DNA of 10,904 bases from contig JADGAE010000040.1 in the NCBI GenBank assembly GCA_015232165.1, positions 1 to 10,904 of the forward strand, read 5' to 3'. The stretch comes from Nitrospirota bacterium (GTDB taxonomy: Bacteria > Nitrospirota > Thermodesulfovibrionia > Thermodesulfovibrionales > Magnetobacteriaceae). The notes beneath the pieces are model-generated. The model saw only the letters and a program-made list of their open reading frames with translations, did no database searches and had not been told where the DNA came from. Both the position numbers and the translations under genes were made by a program. Shown here in pieces: positions 1 through 6,975 of this stretch (the first letter of the stretch is position 1; each line of letters begins with the position of its first letter).

Positions 1-13
1 TCAATACGAGCAT
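1..13 (-). CDS. csrA: CsrA carbon storage/flagellar translational regulator, first four codons only
   Basis: Only the start codon and next three codons (M-L-V-L) are in the window; the gene continues past the left edge. The call rests on three things: the near-universal CsrA N-terminus MLVL(T), a strong ribosome binding site AAAAGGAGG at 19-27 with a 5-nt spacer, and its place just after flgL. In many flagellated bacteria csrA, often with fliW, follows flgL. CsrA binds GGA motifs in mRNA leaders and represses flagellin translation, with FliW as its antagonist. No fliW lies between flgL and this start, so if present it is downstream or elsewhere. Four residues alone cannot prove the identity. 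Confidence 0.6.
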
Positions 14-192
14 CTTGCCCTCCTTTTAAAGCACAATTCTTTTTCTTAAGCAATACAACATACTATGAGCAGAAATAAATTCAGCCTATAGTTAGTATAA
101 AACAATACATTAAATAAGTACAGAACTTTTTCCGTATCTTCTTTATATTTCCTGGCAACTATACCAAGATAAATCAGGTTTGCTAAATTCTT

Positions 193-218
193 GTCATTCC
201 CGCGCAAGCGGGAATCCA
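193..218. repeat. Interspersed palindromic repeat, ATTCCC...GGGAAT type
   Basis: A perfect hairpin ATTCCCGCGCAAGCGGGAAT (196-215, 8-bp stem, 4-nt loop) sits inside a GTC...CCA context. It lies in the AT-rich spacer between flgL and csrA. From memory, this motif is a common dispersed intergenic repeat in many bacteria (compare Neisseria dRS3, ATTCCC-N8-GGGAAT). On the minus-strand transcript it would fold in the flgL-csrA spacer. It has no following U-tract, so it is not a classic terminator. The rest of the spacer (14-289) shows no gene. Confidence 0.75.
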
Positions 219-289
219 TGCCTTTAGACCGTAAAAATAATCTTACCATGCCTTTTAAAGAGGATATCTTTTTCTCTGCGGTGGTCAAT

Positions 290-1315
290 CTATTTTATAA
301 AGTCTAGCAGCGACTGCGATAATATCTGAGCCGACGTCTGTCTCAGGGCCTGCAGGGCCACCTCCGTCTTTGAGATATCACTCATGACCTCAGCCATATC
401 GGCATCCTCGACGTTGGACTTTACCTCTTCAACCCCAATGGAGGAGTCTTCGTTGCCATGTCGGGTTGAGTCTATATAGTTTAACCTTGCCCCGACGGTT
501 GAGCGCACGGTTGTTGTCTTGTCCAGGGCGAAGAAGACACACTTTTGCAGTGCCGATATCCTTTCGATGTTATTGGTAGTGAGGGCGATTTCAACCTCTT
601 TGGCCATGTCTATGTAATTGGTAAAGCTCACCTGGTCATAGCCGGCAACCGAGGGGTTGCTTGAGGTGCTAAAGACGATTGTGATTTGCGCGCTGCTGGC
701 TATAGAGGAGATGTGTGCAAAGTTACCGGTATCCACGCGCATGGACTCCGAGCGTGCCAGGGACATGGCAAAGGCCTCCGTGCCGGTGATATTTTCGGTT
801 ACCCGACCGGTAAGGCTTATATCAATGTTGATCTTGTTGGCATCACCAAGGTAGGTGTAGGAGCCGCCGACGTTGGTGGCATAACTGGACGTGTAGGCGT
901 TAAAGCCCGAGAACAGATACCTGTCTCTGAACTTGCTGTTTGAGAGGTTATAGAGGGCCTCTTTGAGGACGGTTATCTCTTTTGATATGTCTTCTCTGTC
1001 AACGGGGCCTCGTGAGCCGTTTGAGGCATCCACCAGCAGTTCGTGCATACGCTGGATGTTATCAGTCACTGCCTCAAGGGCCGAGTCCGTTGCCTCCAGG
1101 AAGGAGCGTGCATCGTCCATGTTCTTTCGGTATTGTTCGTTGTGGTTGAGCGTGAGTCTGTAATCGAGCACCTTCTGCATACCGATTGTGTCGTCGGAGG
1201 GTTTATTTATTTTAAGCCCTGATGCCAGCTTTCTTTGCACTTCGTACAGCTTGGCAAAGTTGCCATGAAAGCTCTGCTTGGTGCGGTCATATATCATAAA
1301 CGTGGAGACTCTCAT
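290..1315 (-). CDS. flgL: Flagellar hook-filament junction protein FlgL (HAP3)
   Basis: FlgL is exported by the flagellar type III system and forms the second junction ring between hook and filament. The 341-residue product has the flagellin-like N-terminal helix region (residues 1-140, with KLASGLKINKPSDD at 29-42 and RYLFSGFNA at 132-140). A variable middle domain follows at about 140-260, and the C-terminal coiled-coil region carries NVEDADMAEV (301-310) and QALRQTSAQILSQSLLDFI (322-340). The length is normal for the family. The start overlaps the flgK stop as ATGA, implying translational coupling; the local ribosome site is weak. One cysteine occurs at residue 259, unusual for an axial protein. 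It is last before csrA. Confidence 0.95.
   Translation of the reverse strand: MRVSTFMIYDRTKQSFHGNFAKLYEVQRKLASGLKINKPSDDTIGMQKVLDYRLTLNHNEQYRKNMDDARSFLEATDSALEAVTDNIQRMHELLVDASNGSRGPVDREDISKEITVLKEALYNLSNSKFRDRYLFSGFNAYTSSYATNVGGSYTYLGDANKINIDISLTGRVTENITGTEAFAMSLARSESMRVDTGNFAHISSIASSAQITIVFSTSSNPSVAGYDQVSFTNYIDMAKEVEIALTTNNIERISALQKCVFFALDKTTTVRSTVGARLNYIDSTRHGNEDSSIGVEEVKSNVEDADMAEVMSDISKTEVALQALRQTSAQILSQSLLDFIK
396..423 (-). promoter_or_regulatory. Possible sigma-28 (FliA) promoter inside the 3' end of flgL
   Basis: Read on the minus strand there is TAAAGT, then GCCGATAT, with 16 nt between TAAA and GCCGATAT. This is close to the FliA/SigD consensus (TAAA-N14-16-GCCGATAA/T). It would start transcripts near 390, heading to csrA. 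The GCCGAT part encodes the conserved FlgL residues A-D of VEDADMA, so the match may be forced by the protein sequence. Confidence 0.35.
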
Positions 1316-3213
1316 AGGTTCACCAACACCTTGAGCATCTCATCGGTTACGCTTACAAGCCTTGCGGCGGCCTCAAAGCCCTTTTGGAAGCGGATGATAT
1401 TCATGGCTTCTTCATCCAGAGATACGGCTGATACCGAGTCGCGTCGTTGTGTAAGCTCGTTGAACATGTTTGCTTCAAAGGTATTATTATCCTTGGCTGC
1501 CCTGCTAAACCCCCCCGCGGTGACAACAAAGGCGGAGTAGAAATCGCTGAACGTACTGTTTTTAAGGGACGAAGTGGAGGCGTGTTTGAACTCGGCCAAT
1601 TGCACAGCCACCAGGGCATTTCTGTTGTCTCCGGGTAAGCCCGGTGAGCCCGATGCCGCCGCGACCTTTTCTATATCGGTGATGGCAACGCCGCTGTTTT
1701 TAATGGCCAGCTCTATCGGAGAGAGCTTAAAGACATCACCGGACTGCGGGGTTGCAGAAAACGCCACCTGTATACCGTCCACGGTCAACGTATTGGCTGC
1801 CGTGAGGGTGCCGCTGACGGTGGTCTTGTCCTTTATATCATAGAGGTCGTATGTGTTTGCACCCGTGAACCTTATCTCATACTCCTTGTAGGTAAGCGAG
1901 CCTCTGTCAAAAATCGTCGCACTGACGTCGGTAACTGTCGTGCTATTGAAATTGACGACGGTTGGTGAGTAGGAGTTAAACAGGTCCTGTCCTTTGGCTG
2001 AGACATAGAAGGTGTCGTTGGCTGCCGGGGCTGTTGAAAAATTTATATCCATGCCATTTACGTTTATTGTTGAACCGCTGTAGGTATTGCCGCTGCTTGA
2101 CAACTGTCCGTTTCTGTAGACGTCATATGTCCCGCTTGCCGAAAACTTGATCTGATAGTCTCCGGGGACAAAGTTGGCAAAGTTCGTTATACTCATTGAA
2201 GAGATAGCGCCCGTGGTGGTTGACGCGGGGGTATTATTGGTCAGGGTGAAATCGGACTGGGTGGAGTTTAGTCCAAAGCCCGTAGACTGTATAATATTTA
2301 CTTCGTTTGTGATAGAACCGACAATCCTCCTCATGTTTGAAATGGCAAAGGGTATACCGCTCTGGTCGGAGTTCTTTAGTTCAAGCAACGCGCCTAACCT
2401 GCCATTAGTCACCTTGTCTGTGACATCGATACCGCCAACGGAGAGCTTGAACTTGCCCTCTGTCGTCTTGGTGCCCTGCATGGGGTGGACGATGTTGCCG
2501 CTGACGAGGTTTCTCTGTCCCACGATCACGTTGACTCGGCCAAACTCATCTTCAAAGCTATCGAATTTGACCAGTTCGGCGAGTTCCTTCAAGGCACCTG
2601 TTCTCAGGTCGCGCAGGTTGTTTGCCTCATGGGTTGAGCCGGCCTCCGACTCGGCTATCTTAAGGTTCAGCGTTGCAATGGTATCAGCTAATTTATTGAT
2701 ATTGTCAACAACCGATGGTATCTCCTTATCCACAGATGCGGCCAGATCGGTCAGTCTCTTTTCGATCTCCTTGGCCTTGTCTATAAGCTCGGTTGCCTTT
2801 GTCAACAAAAGGTTTCTCTGGGCCGAGGCGCCCGGATTTGTTGCTATCTCCTGCCAGGCATTAAAGAGGTCGGTGATTACGGTGCCAAGACCGACACCGG
2901 TTTGTTCATTAAGTGCATCCTCTAATTTTGAGTACGTGTCATCAAGCATCGCACTCCTGCCCATGTTGGACTTCTCATAAGTCAACTGTGTCTCTATGAA
3001 CTTGTCATATCGTCTCTTGATATCGGCGACATCCACGCCCCTGCCGAGCTCCCCAACATGTGTCATCAACGGGGATGATATTTGTAGAATTGCATCCTGC
3101 CTACTGTAATCCGGGGTATTGACGTTTGCTATGTTGTTGGCGGTAACCTCCAGGCCCGTCCTGGTTGTCATTATTGCCGACCTCGCTATGTCAAACAAAG
3201 CTGTTACTGACAT
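1312..3213 (-). CDS. flgK: Flagellar hook-associated protein FlgK (HAP1)
   Basis: FlgK is the first hook-filament junction protein, secreted through the flagellar channel with FlgN as chaperone. The 633-residue product has the rod/hook/HAP N-terminal motif (about 10-40, with GLEVTANNIANVNTPDYSRQ at 20-39) and a long helical region (about 70-215). The C-terminal axial helix ends AAARLVSVTDEMLKVL (615-630). It is longer than many FlgK proteins because the surface-exposed middle carries two related beta-rich units, residues about 353-405 and 445-498. Each opens with Y-[QE]-I-[KR]-F, then TYD-[VL]-Y, and ends D-x-F-x-[VL]-S. No cysteine was seen. The ATG abuts the flgN TAA and a strong AAAGGAGG precedes it; its end overlaps flgL by four bases. 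Confidence 0.96.
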   Translation of the reverse strand: MSVTALFDIARSAIMTTRTGLEVTANNIANVNTPDYSRQDAILQISSPLMTHVGELGRGVDVADIKRRYDKFIETQLTYEKSNMGRSAMLDDTYSKLEDALNEQTGVGLGTVITDLFNAWQEIATNPGASAQRNLLLTKATELIDKAKEIEKRLTDLAASVDKEIPSVVDNINKLADTIATLNLKIAESEAGSTHEANNLRDLRTGALKELAELVKFDSFEDEFGRVNVIVGQRNLVSGNIVHPMQGTKTTEGKFKLSVGGIDVTDKVTNGRLGALLELKNSDQSGIPFAISNMRRIVGSITNEVNIIQSTGFGLNSTQSDFTLTNNTPASTTTGAISSMSITNFANFVPGDYQIKFSASGTYDVYRNGQLSSSGNTYSGSTINVNGMDINFSTAPAANDTFYVSAKGQDLFNSYSPTVVNFNSTTVTDVSATIFDRGSLTYKEYEIRFTGANTYDLYDIKDKTTVSGTLTAANTLTVDGIQVAFSATPQSGDVFKLSPIELAIKNSGVAITDIEKVAAASGSPGLPGDNRNALVAVQLAEFKHASTSSLKNSTFSDFYSAFVVTAGGFSRAAKDNNTFEANMFNELTQRRDSVSAVSLDEEAMNIIRFQKGFEAAARLVSVTDEMLKVLVNL

Positions 3214-3738
3214 TTAAGCCTCCTTTGTAATGAAGAACCCCTTTCTTGCAATATTTGGGTTAATACCCAAGGTCTTAAGAAAGTTCAGGTTATTCTTCAG
3301 ATAGTTTATCGAACGTTCTATCAGAATCTTGTTGTAGTCGTTTAATTCTTCAATACCTTGGAGCAGCGATCTCAGCTTTGATCGGATATCAAGGAATACG
3401 TTATCACCGGTTATCTCTGCCAGCTCTTTAAGGCTTATGTCGGCTTTGACGTTTACGTAAACCGGTTGATTGTTGCCATCAACGGCACCTGATTGTGCCT
3501 GCCTGGTCTTTGCCTCTTTTGATGCCTCCAAAGAATATTTCCTCATAAGCCTGACCCTTTCGTCTTCCAGCAGTCTGAGCTTTAGCACGAGGGTATCTTT
3601 CTCCTTCGAGAGTCTTTCCACACTCTGCTCGTTAAACTCAACCAGAGACTGCCGCTCTACTTGCAAGAGCTCAAACAACGCCTTGTAACCAAGGACCTGC
3701 TCATTGAGTATCTTCTTTAAAGCATCCGTTGTCTTCAT
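3214..3738 (-). CDS. flgN: FlgN family flagellar export chaperone
   Basis: This is probably the cytoplasmic chaperone that holds FlgK and FlgL in an export-ready state. The 174-residue protein is mostly helical and charged. An N-terminal helix pair (about 5-75) contains LFELLQVERQSLVEFN and the acidic/basic coiled-coil run LRLLEDERVRLMRKY, a linker follows (about 76-100), and a C-terminal helical part contains NYLKNNLNFLKTL. Sequence conservation in this family is low, so the name depends partly on position between flgM and flgK, which is the standard place. Its ATG overlaps the flgM stop (ATGA), and its stop directly abuts the flgK start, so its translation is probably coupled to both. Confidence 0.8.
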   Translation of the reverse strand: MKTTDALKKILNEQVLGYKALFELLQVERQSLVEFNEQSVERLSKEKDTLVLKLRLLEDERVRLMRKYSLEASKEAKTRQAQSGAVDGNNQPVYVNVKADISLKELAEITGDNVFLDIRSKLRSLLQGIEELNDYNKILIERSINYLKNNLNFLKTLGINPNIARKGFFITKEA

Positions 3739-4037
3739 ATCATCTCTTGTAGCATCTTGGCGGCTATGGCCTTTGAGTCAATACTGTAGGTACCATTTTC
3801 GATGGACTCCTTGAGTATCTTTATCTTGTCCGTTCGCTGCTCGGGGAGTTGATCTATTCTCCCCCGTATTTCTTCAAAATCCTTTGCCCTCTGTGAGAGG
3901 TTGACCTTGGCCGACGTTGACACCCTCTCCACGTTTGACATACCGGTACCGCCGCCATAGGCGTCAGACCTGTCTATCTTCTTGGTCGGGCTGATGGCCT
4001 CCTTGCCCTCCGGTGGTTTATTACCGTATATTTTCAT
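3735..4037 (-). CDS. flgM: Anti-sigma-28 factor FlgM
   Basis: FlgM binds and inhibits sigma-28 (FliA) until the hook is complete; it is then exported, freeing sigma-28 for late genes. The 100-residue product fits the family: a disordered, polar N-terminal half (1-40) and a C-terminal sigma-binding part. The latter contains KVNLSQRAKDFEEIRGRI (44-61), LPEQRTDKI and IENGTYSIDSKAIAAKMLQE (79-98), which is the typical ending. A strong AAAGGAGG lies 6 nt upstream of the ATG, and a sigma-28-type promoter sits just before it (4078-4105). This gives the autoregulatory loop seen in other bacteria. It overlaps flgN by four bases. Confidence 0.93.
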   Translation of the reverse strand: MKIYGNKPPEGKEAISPTKKIDRSDAYGGGTGMSNVERVSTSAKVNLSQRAKDFEEIRGRIDQLPEQRTDKIKILKESIENGTYSIDSKAIAAKMLQEMI

Positions 4038-4067
4038 CTCTATACCTCCTTTAAGGAAAGTTGTTTT

Positions 4068-4460
4068 CTATAGCTTACTATCGGTACTTGTCCTGGATTT
4101 CTTTAAGAGGTCTTTCTCCTGCGAGACATCCCCCTCTTTATCCTTGACAGTCGATCTCTGTTTTGAACCACTTTCCTCGTTCAACCTGCTAAGTTGCTCT
4201 ACGAAGGTATTCTGTAGGCCGAGGCCGCGTTGGGCCATAAGCCTTGATATTTCCGTATCAAAAAGGTTCACGTACATCTGCGCACCCAACCCCTTACCCA
4301 CCACCGGACCGCAGGCAGACCTCATTGCCTTGACCATCTGTTCCGCAAACAGTGCTTCCATCTCTTGGGCGATCTCCTTTATTGCCTCGGGGTCCTTCTT
4401 GCCTTTTATGTTACGTAAGGCCGTCAAGGGGTTGGCCGATAGTCCGTTAACCGTCTTCAT
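4068..4460 (-). CDS. flgJ: FlgJ-like rod-binding protein, single domain without muramidase
   Basis: This matches the N-terminal rod-binding half of FlgJ, which helps the rod assemble in the periplasm. Conserved features include AQEMEALFAEQMVKAMRS (31-48) and the helix MYVNLFDTEISRLMAQRGLGL (62-82). The protein is only 130 residues long. The peptidoglycan hydrolase domain found in gammaproteobacterial FlgJ (about 300 residues) is absent, so wall penetration must use another enzyme. Single-domain versions are common outside gammaproteobacteria. The C-terminal tail (about 95-130) is charged and probably disordered. It has no signal peptide, consistent with export by the flagellar system. It lies 15 bp after flgI and 30 bp before flgM. 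Confidence 0.88.
   Translation of the reverse strand: MKTVNGLSANPLTALRNIKGKKDPEAIKEIAQEMEALFAEQMVKAMRSACGPVVGKGLGAQMYVNLFDTEISRLMAQRGLGLQNTFVEQLSRLNEESGSKQRSTVKDKEGDVSQEKDLLKKSRTSTDSKL
4078..4105 (-). promoter_or_regulatory. Sigma-28 (FliA)-type promoter for flgM
   Basis: On the minus strand TAAA (4105-4102) and ACCGATAG (4085-4078) are separated by 16 nt. The -10 core CCGATA is a perfect match to the FliA consensus. The predicted start near 4071 is at the flgJ stop codon and leaves a leader of about 34 nt carrying the strong flgM ribosome binding site. The position, directly ahead of the anti-sigma-28 gene, matches the known class III flgM promoter of enteric bacteria. Confidence 0.7.
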
Positions 4461-4475
4461 AAGTAATCCATCCTC

Positions 4476-5597
4476 TTATAGTATCTCTAGTTCAGCCGAC
4501 AGTGCACCTGCCGCCTTTATTGCCTGCATTATCGCTATCAGGTCCCTGGGTGAAACACCCAGCTTGTTTAAGCCCGATACGATATCTCCAAGGTTTGTAC
4601 CGGAAATCCTGGTCAACGATACCTTGGTATTTTCCTTTACGCTGACACCGGGTTGCACGGACTGTCCTCCCATGGCCTGCAACGCTACATCTGTGGGTGT
4701 GGCCTCCGTTATCTCTATGGTCAGGTCCCCGTGGGCTATGGCAACAGGCAACAGCCTGACGTTTTCACCAATTACCACCGTACCTGTGCGCTCGTTTATG
4801 ATCACCTTTGCCGGGACGTCTATGCTCACATCAACGGCCTCAAGGTCATTGACCAGGGTCACGACATCCCCCTTGTACTGTTCCGGCACCGTTACCTTCA
4901 CCGATGAGGGGTCAAGCGTCTTTGCGTAATCACCCTTGAGGTGTTTATTGATGGCATTTTTCACGTTTGAGGCCGTCGTAAAGTCCGTCTTGTTCAGCAC
5001 TATTGTCAGGTCTTCGGCATTTGCCAGGTCGTAACCAAACTCCTTTTCTATCGTTGCCCCCTCAGGGACATTACCCACCGTGGGAAAGTTCTTCTGCACC
5101 GATGCCCCGCCACGACCTGCCGAAAACCCTCCTATGGACACTCCGCCCTGGGCGAGGGCATAGACCTTACCATCGGGTCCCTTAAGCGGGGTCATCAGTA
5201 ACACCCCGCCCTGGAGCGACTTGCAATCCCCTATGGCCGACACCGTGGCGTCTATTCTCCTGCCAACCTTGGGAAACGGCGGCAGCTTGGCCGTTACCAT
5301 CACGGCAGCCACGTTCTTGGATACCACATCCTTTTGCTCTATTGTTATGCCCATCTTGAACAGCATATTGGTCAGACTAATGAGCATTGCCCCCTTCTTG
5401 TCACCCGTCCCGGTGAGTCCGACGACAAGACCATAGCCCACCAGTTGATTGTCCCTTATCCCCCTGACGCTTGCCACGTCCTTGAGGCGCTCGGCATACA
5501 ACTGTGATATTGGCAGCAGAACCATTGCTATCAATATGGCAAGGGCACCTGCCTTGATCCCTATACATCTGATCCCTATCCTGGTTGACTTATCCAT
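4476..5597 (-). CDS. flgI: Flagellar P-ring protein FlgI
   Basis: FlgI forms the ring around the rod at the peptidoglycan layer. The start chosen is the ATG at 5597-5595, which overlaps the flgH stop as TAATG and has AAGG about 8 nt upstream. This gives 373 residues, normal for the family; an ATG 13 codons earlier is less likely. A Sec signal peptide has charged N-terminal residues, a hydrophobic core (ALAILIAMVLLPI) and probable cleavage after SQLYA, giving the typical mature N-terminus ERLKDVASVRGIRDNQLVGY. Other family motifs are GLVVGLTGTGDK, GGVLLMTPLKG and GGVSIGGFSAG. The C-terminal part contains IIAIMQAIKAAGAL-like sequence (DLIAIMQAIKAAGALSAELE), the usual FlgI ending. Confidence 0.95.
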   Translation of the reverse strand: MDKSTRIGIRCIGIKAGALAILIAMVLLPISQLYAERLKDVASVRGIRDNQLVGYGLVVGLTGTGDKKGAMLISLTNMLFKMGITIEQKDVVSKNVAAVMVTAKLPPFPKVGRRIDATVSAIGDCKSLQGGVLLMTPLKGPDGKVYALAQGGVSIGGFSAGRGGASVQKNFPTVGNVPEGATIEKEFGYDLANAEDLTIVLNKTDFTTASNVKNAINKHLKGDYAKTLDPSSVKVTVPEQYKGDVVTLVNDLEAVDVSIDVPAKVIINERTGTVVIGENVRLLPVAIAHGDLTIEITEATPTDVALQAMGGQSVQPGVSVKENTKVSLTRISGTNLGDIVSGLNKLGVSPRDLIAIMQAIKAAGALSAELEIL

Positions 5598-6304
5598 TAG
5601 AATGGCCTTGCCTGTCCAAATAGTCTGCCCAACCATCCGGGTGTCTGGAGTTCCTGTAAGAGGCCGTCACCCACCAGGTACAGCCTGACATCGGCCACCT
5701 TTTGACTCATCACCATGTTGGTGGCGTCCACGTCGTCCGGCCTGATGATCCCCTGCAGGACGAGTATCTGTTTTTCGTAGTTAATTGTGATCTCCTTGCG
5801 TGAGTCTATGATGAGATTGCCGTTGGGTTGCACATCCATGACCCTGGCCGTGATGGAGCCAAGGAAGCTGCCTTCCTGTTTTACCTCACCCTTGCCGCTG
5901 AACTTGTCCTTGTTGCTGGTTGCCAGTTGGGGGCTGGTTGCAGTGCCATTTACGAGTCCGGCGGTCTTGGAGGTCACGTTAAAGAAGTTCGACAGCGCGG
6001 AGTTGTAACTGGACTCTTTATCCGCCGTGGTCTCTTCCTTGGTGTTGGCCTTGATGTTTTCGACGATCTTTATCGTCACCAGGTCGTTTACCCTTCTGGC
6101 GCGTTTGTCCTCGTAGAGGCTTGCCGACTCACTGTAGAGCGACCCGGGTTGTTGGGGGTCCTTGGCGGTTGCCGGGGCGTATACGTAGGACGGCGGGGAT
6201 GACGGCAACTTGCTGGACGGCGTTGAACAACCGCTTGCCAACATTACCGCAAACCCCGCTAATAACCAGGCCGTCAACGATGTTATTTCCTTGAACTTTG
6301 TCAT
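5597..6304 (-). CDS. flgH: Flagellar L-ring lipoprotein FlgH
   Basis: FlgH builds the outer-membrane L-ring through which the rod passes, so its presence shows a diderm envelope. The 235-residue product starts with a lipoprotein signal (hydrophobic core followed by LASGC) and the acylated cysteine would be residue 26. Family motifs are visible: SLYSESASLYEDKRARRVND near 57-76, LVTIKIVENIKANT, FSGKGEVKQEGSFLGSITARV, NGNLIIDSRKEITINYEKQI and GIIRPDDVDATN. The start is one base after the flgA stop, and GGAGAG precedes it. Its stop overlaps the flgI start (TAATG), so translation is likely coupled. Confidence 0.95.
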   Translation of the reverse strand: MTKFKEITSLTAWLLAGFAVMLASGCSTPSSKLPSSPPSYVYAPATAKDPQQPGSLYSESASLYEDKRARRVNDLVTIKIVENIKANTKEETTADKESSYNSALSNFFNVTSKTAGLVNGTATSPQLATSNKDKFSGKGEVKQEGSFLGSITARVMDVQPNGNLIIDSRKEITINYEKQILVLQGIIRPDDVDATNMVMSQKVADVRLYLVGDGLLQELQTPGWLGRLFGQARPF

Positions 6305-6305
6305 T

Positions 6306-6935
6306 TCATCTCTCCACTCTTATGGTATGATTATCAATAACCGTACCAACGACTGTCTTTTTTGACGACGGATTCTCAATCTTGATTGATTTTCCAACGT
6401 TGCCGTTGTCTCTGGCTATGCCCTTTGCCGTAATCCGCACGTTGTCGTGTTCATACAGCATAATCACTTCCTGTCCCCTCTTTATGGCGTGAGCATCCTC
6501 CATGACTCGCTCGGTTATGATGCGGTTGACGGGGACTGAACGGTTGAGGGTCCGACCTATACATGAATCTTCCTCCGTTACGGCACCAACGGGTATCCTC
6601 TTGATGTTTACCCGTTCCCTGTAGACATCTCCCTCGCTGATTATGTCGCCCTTTTTTAGTGCCCTGCGTGCATTTACTACCCAGTCGTAGGCATCGACGT
6701 CTGCCGCGTAACTTACGGTCTCGCCCGAGGGGAATCTCAACTGGAAGGTTGCCCTTCCCGGTACCTTGCCGTTGAGCAGCACGATCTCATTGGGGGCGGC
6801 GGCGGGCAGGGCAACGGGTTCGTTTACCGACTGCACCTTCACATCCGACCACGGGTAGTTGTCCTTGATGTAGTCGGTGACAACGCCCTGGGCAGACCAA
6901 CTGCTTAACAATGTCGTTAGAACTAAGGCTACCAT
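6306..6935 (-). CDS. flgA: Flagellar P-ring assembly chaperone FlgA
   Basis: FlgA is a periplasmic chaperone that helps FlgI form the P-ring. The 209-residue product has a C-terminal SAF-type domain (from about residue 90: ALKKGDIISEGDVYRERVN, IGRTLNRSVPVNRIITERV) followed by the usual FlgA ending (VRITAKGIARDNGNVGKSI, VGTVIDNHTIRVE). The N-terminus is hydrophobic (VALVLTTLL) with possible cleavage after about residue 16. It is short and has no positive charge, and an in-frame stop lies four codons upstream of the ATG, so no longer start exists in this frame. A single cysteine lies in EEDSCIGRT. The gene follows flgG by 40 bp and is one base from flgH. Confidence 0.9.
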   Translation of the reverse strand: MVALVLTTLLSSWSAQGVVTDYIKDNYPWSDVKVQSVNEPVALPAAAPNEIVLLNGKVPGRATFQLRFPSGETVSYAADVDAYDWVVNARRALKKGDIISEGDVYRERVNIKRIPVGAVTEEDSCIGRTLNRSVPVNRIITERVMEDAHAIKRGQEVIMLYEHDNVRITAKGIARDNGNVGKSIKIENPSSKKTVVGTVIDNHTIRVER

Positions 6936-6975
6936 TATTATATATTACCTCTTGTCTGCGGCTATTTAAATCCCG

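Noticed and set aside
46..288. 80-residue minus-strand open frame between flgL and csrA
   Set aside because: It contains MDSRLRGNDK, the peptide produced when the common ATTCCC...GGGAAT palindrome is translated. No ribosome site or family match is apparent.
1673..1702. Third sigma-28-like match (TAAA and ACCGATAT) inside flgK
   Set aside because: The gap is 18 nt, outside the 14-16 nt range, and it lies in coding sequence.
2174..2980. 268-codon plus-strand open frame
   Set aside because: It lies fully antisense to the well-supported flgK gene and has no motif; a shadow frame.
3982..4929. 315-codon plus-strand open frame
   Set aside because: Antisense to flgM, flgJ and flgI, all with clear family motifs; serine/leucine-rich composition is typical of a shadow frame.
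5598..5636. Upstream start giving flgI 13 extra residues
   Set aside because: It would overlap flgH by 40 bp. The ATG at 5597 gives a TAATG overlap, a ribosome site and a standard signal peptide.
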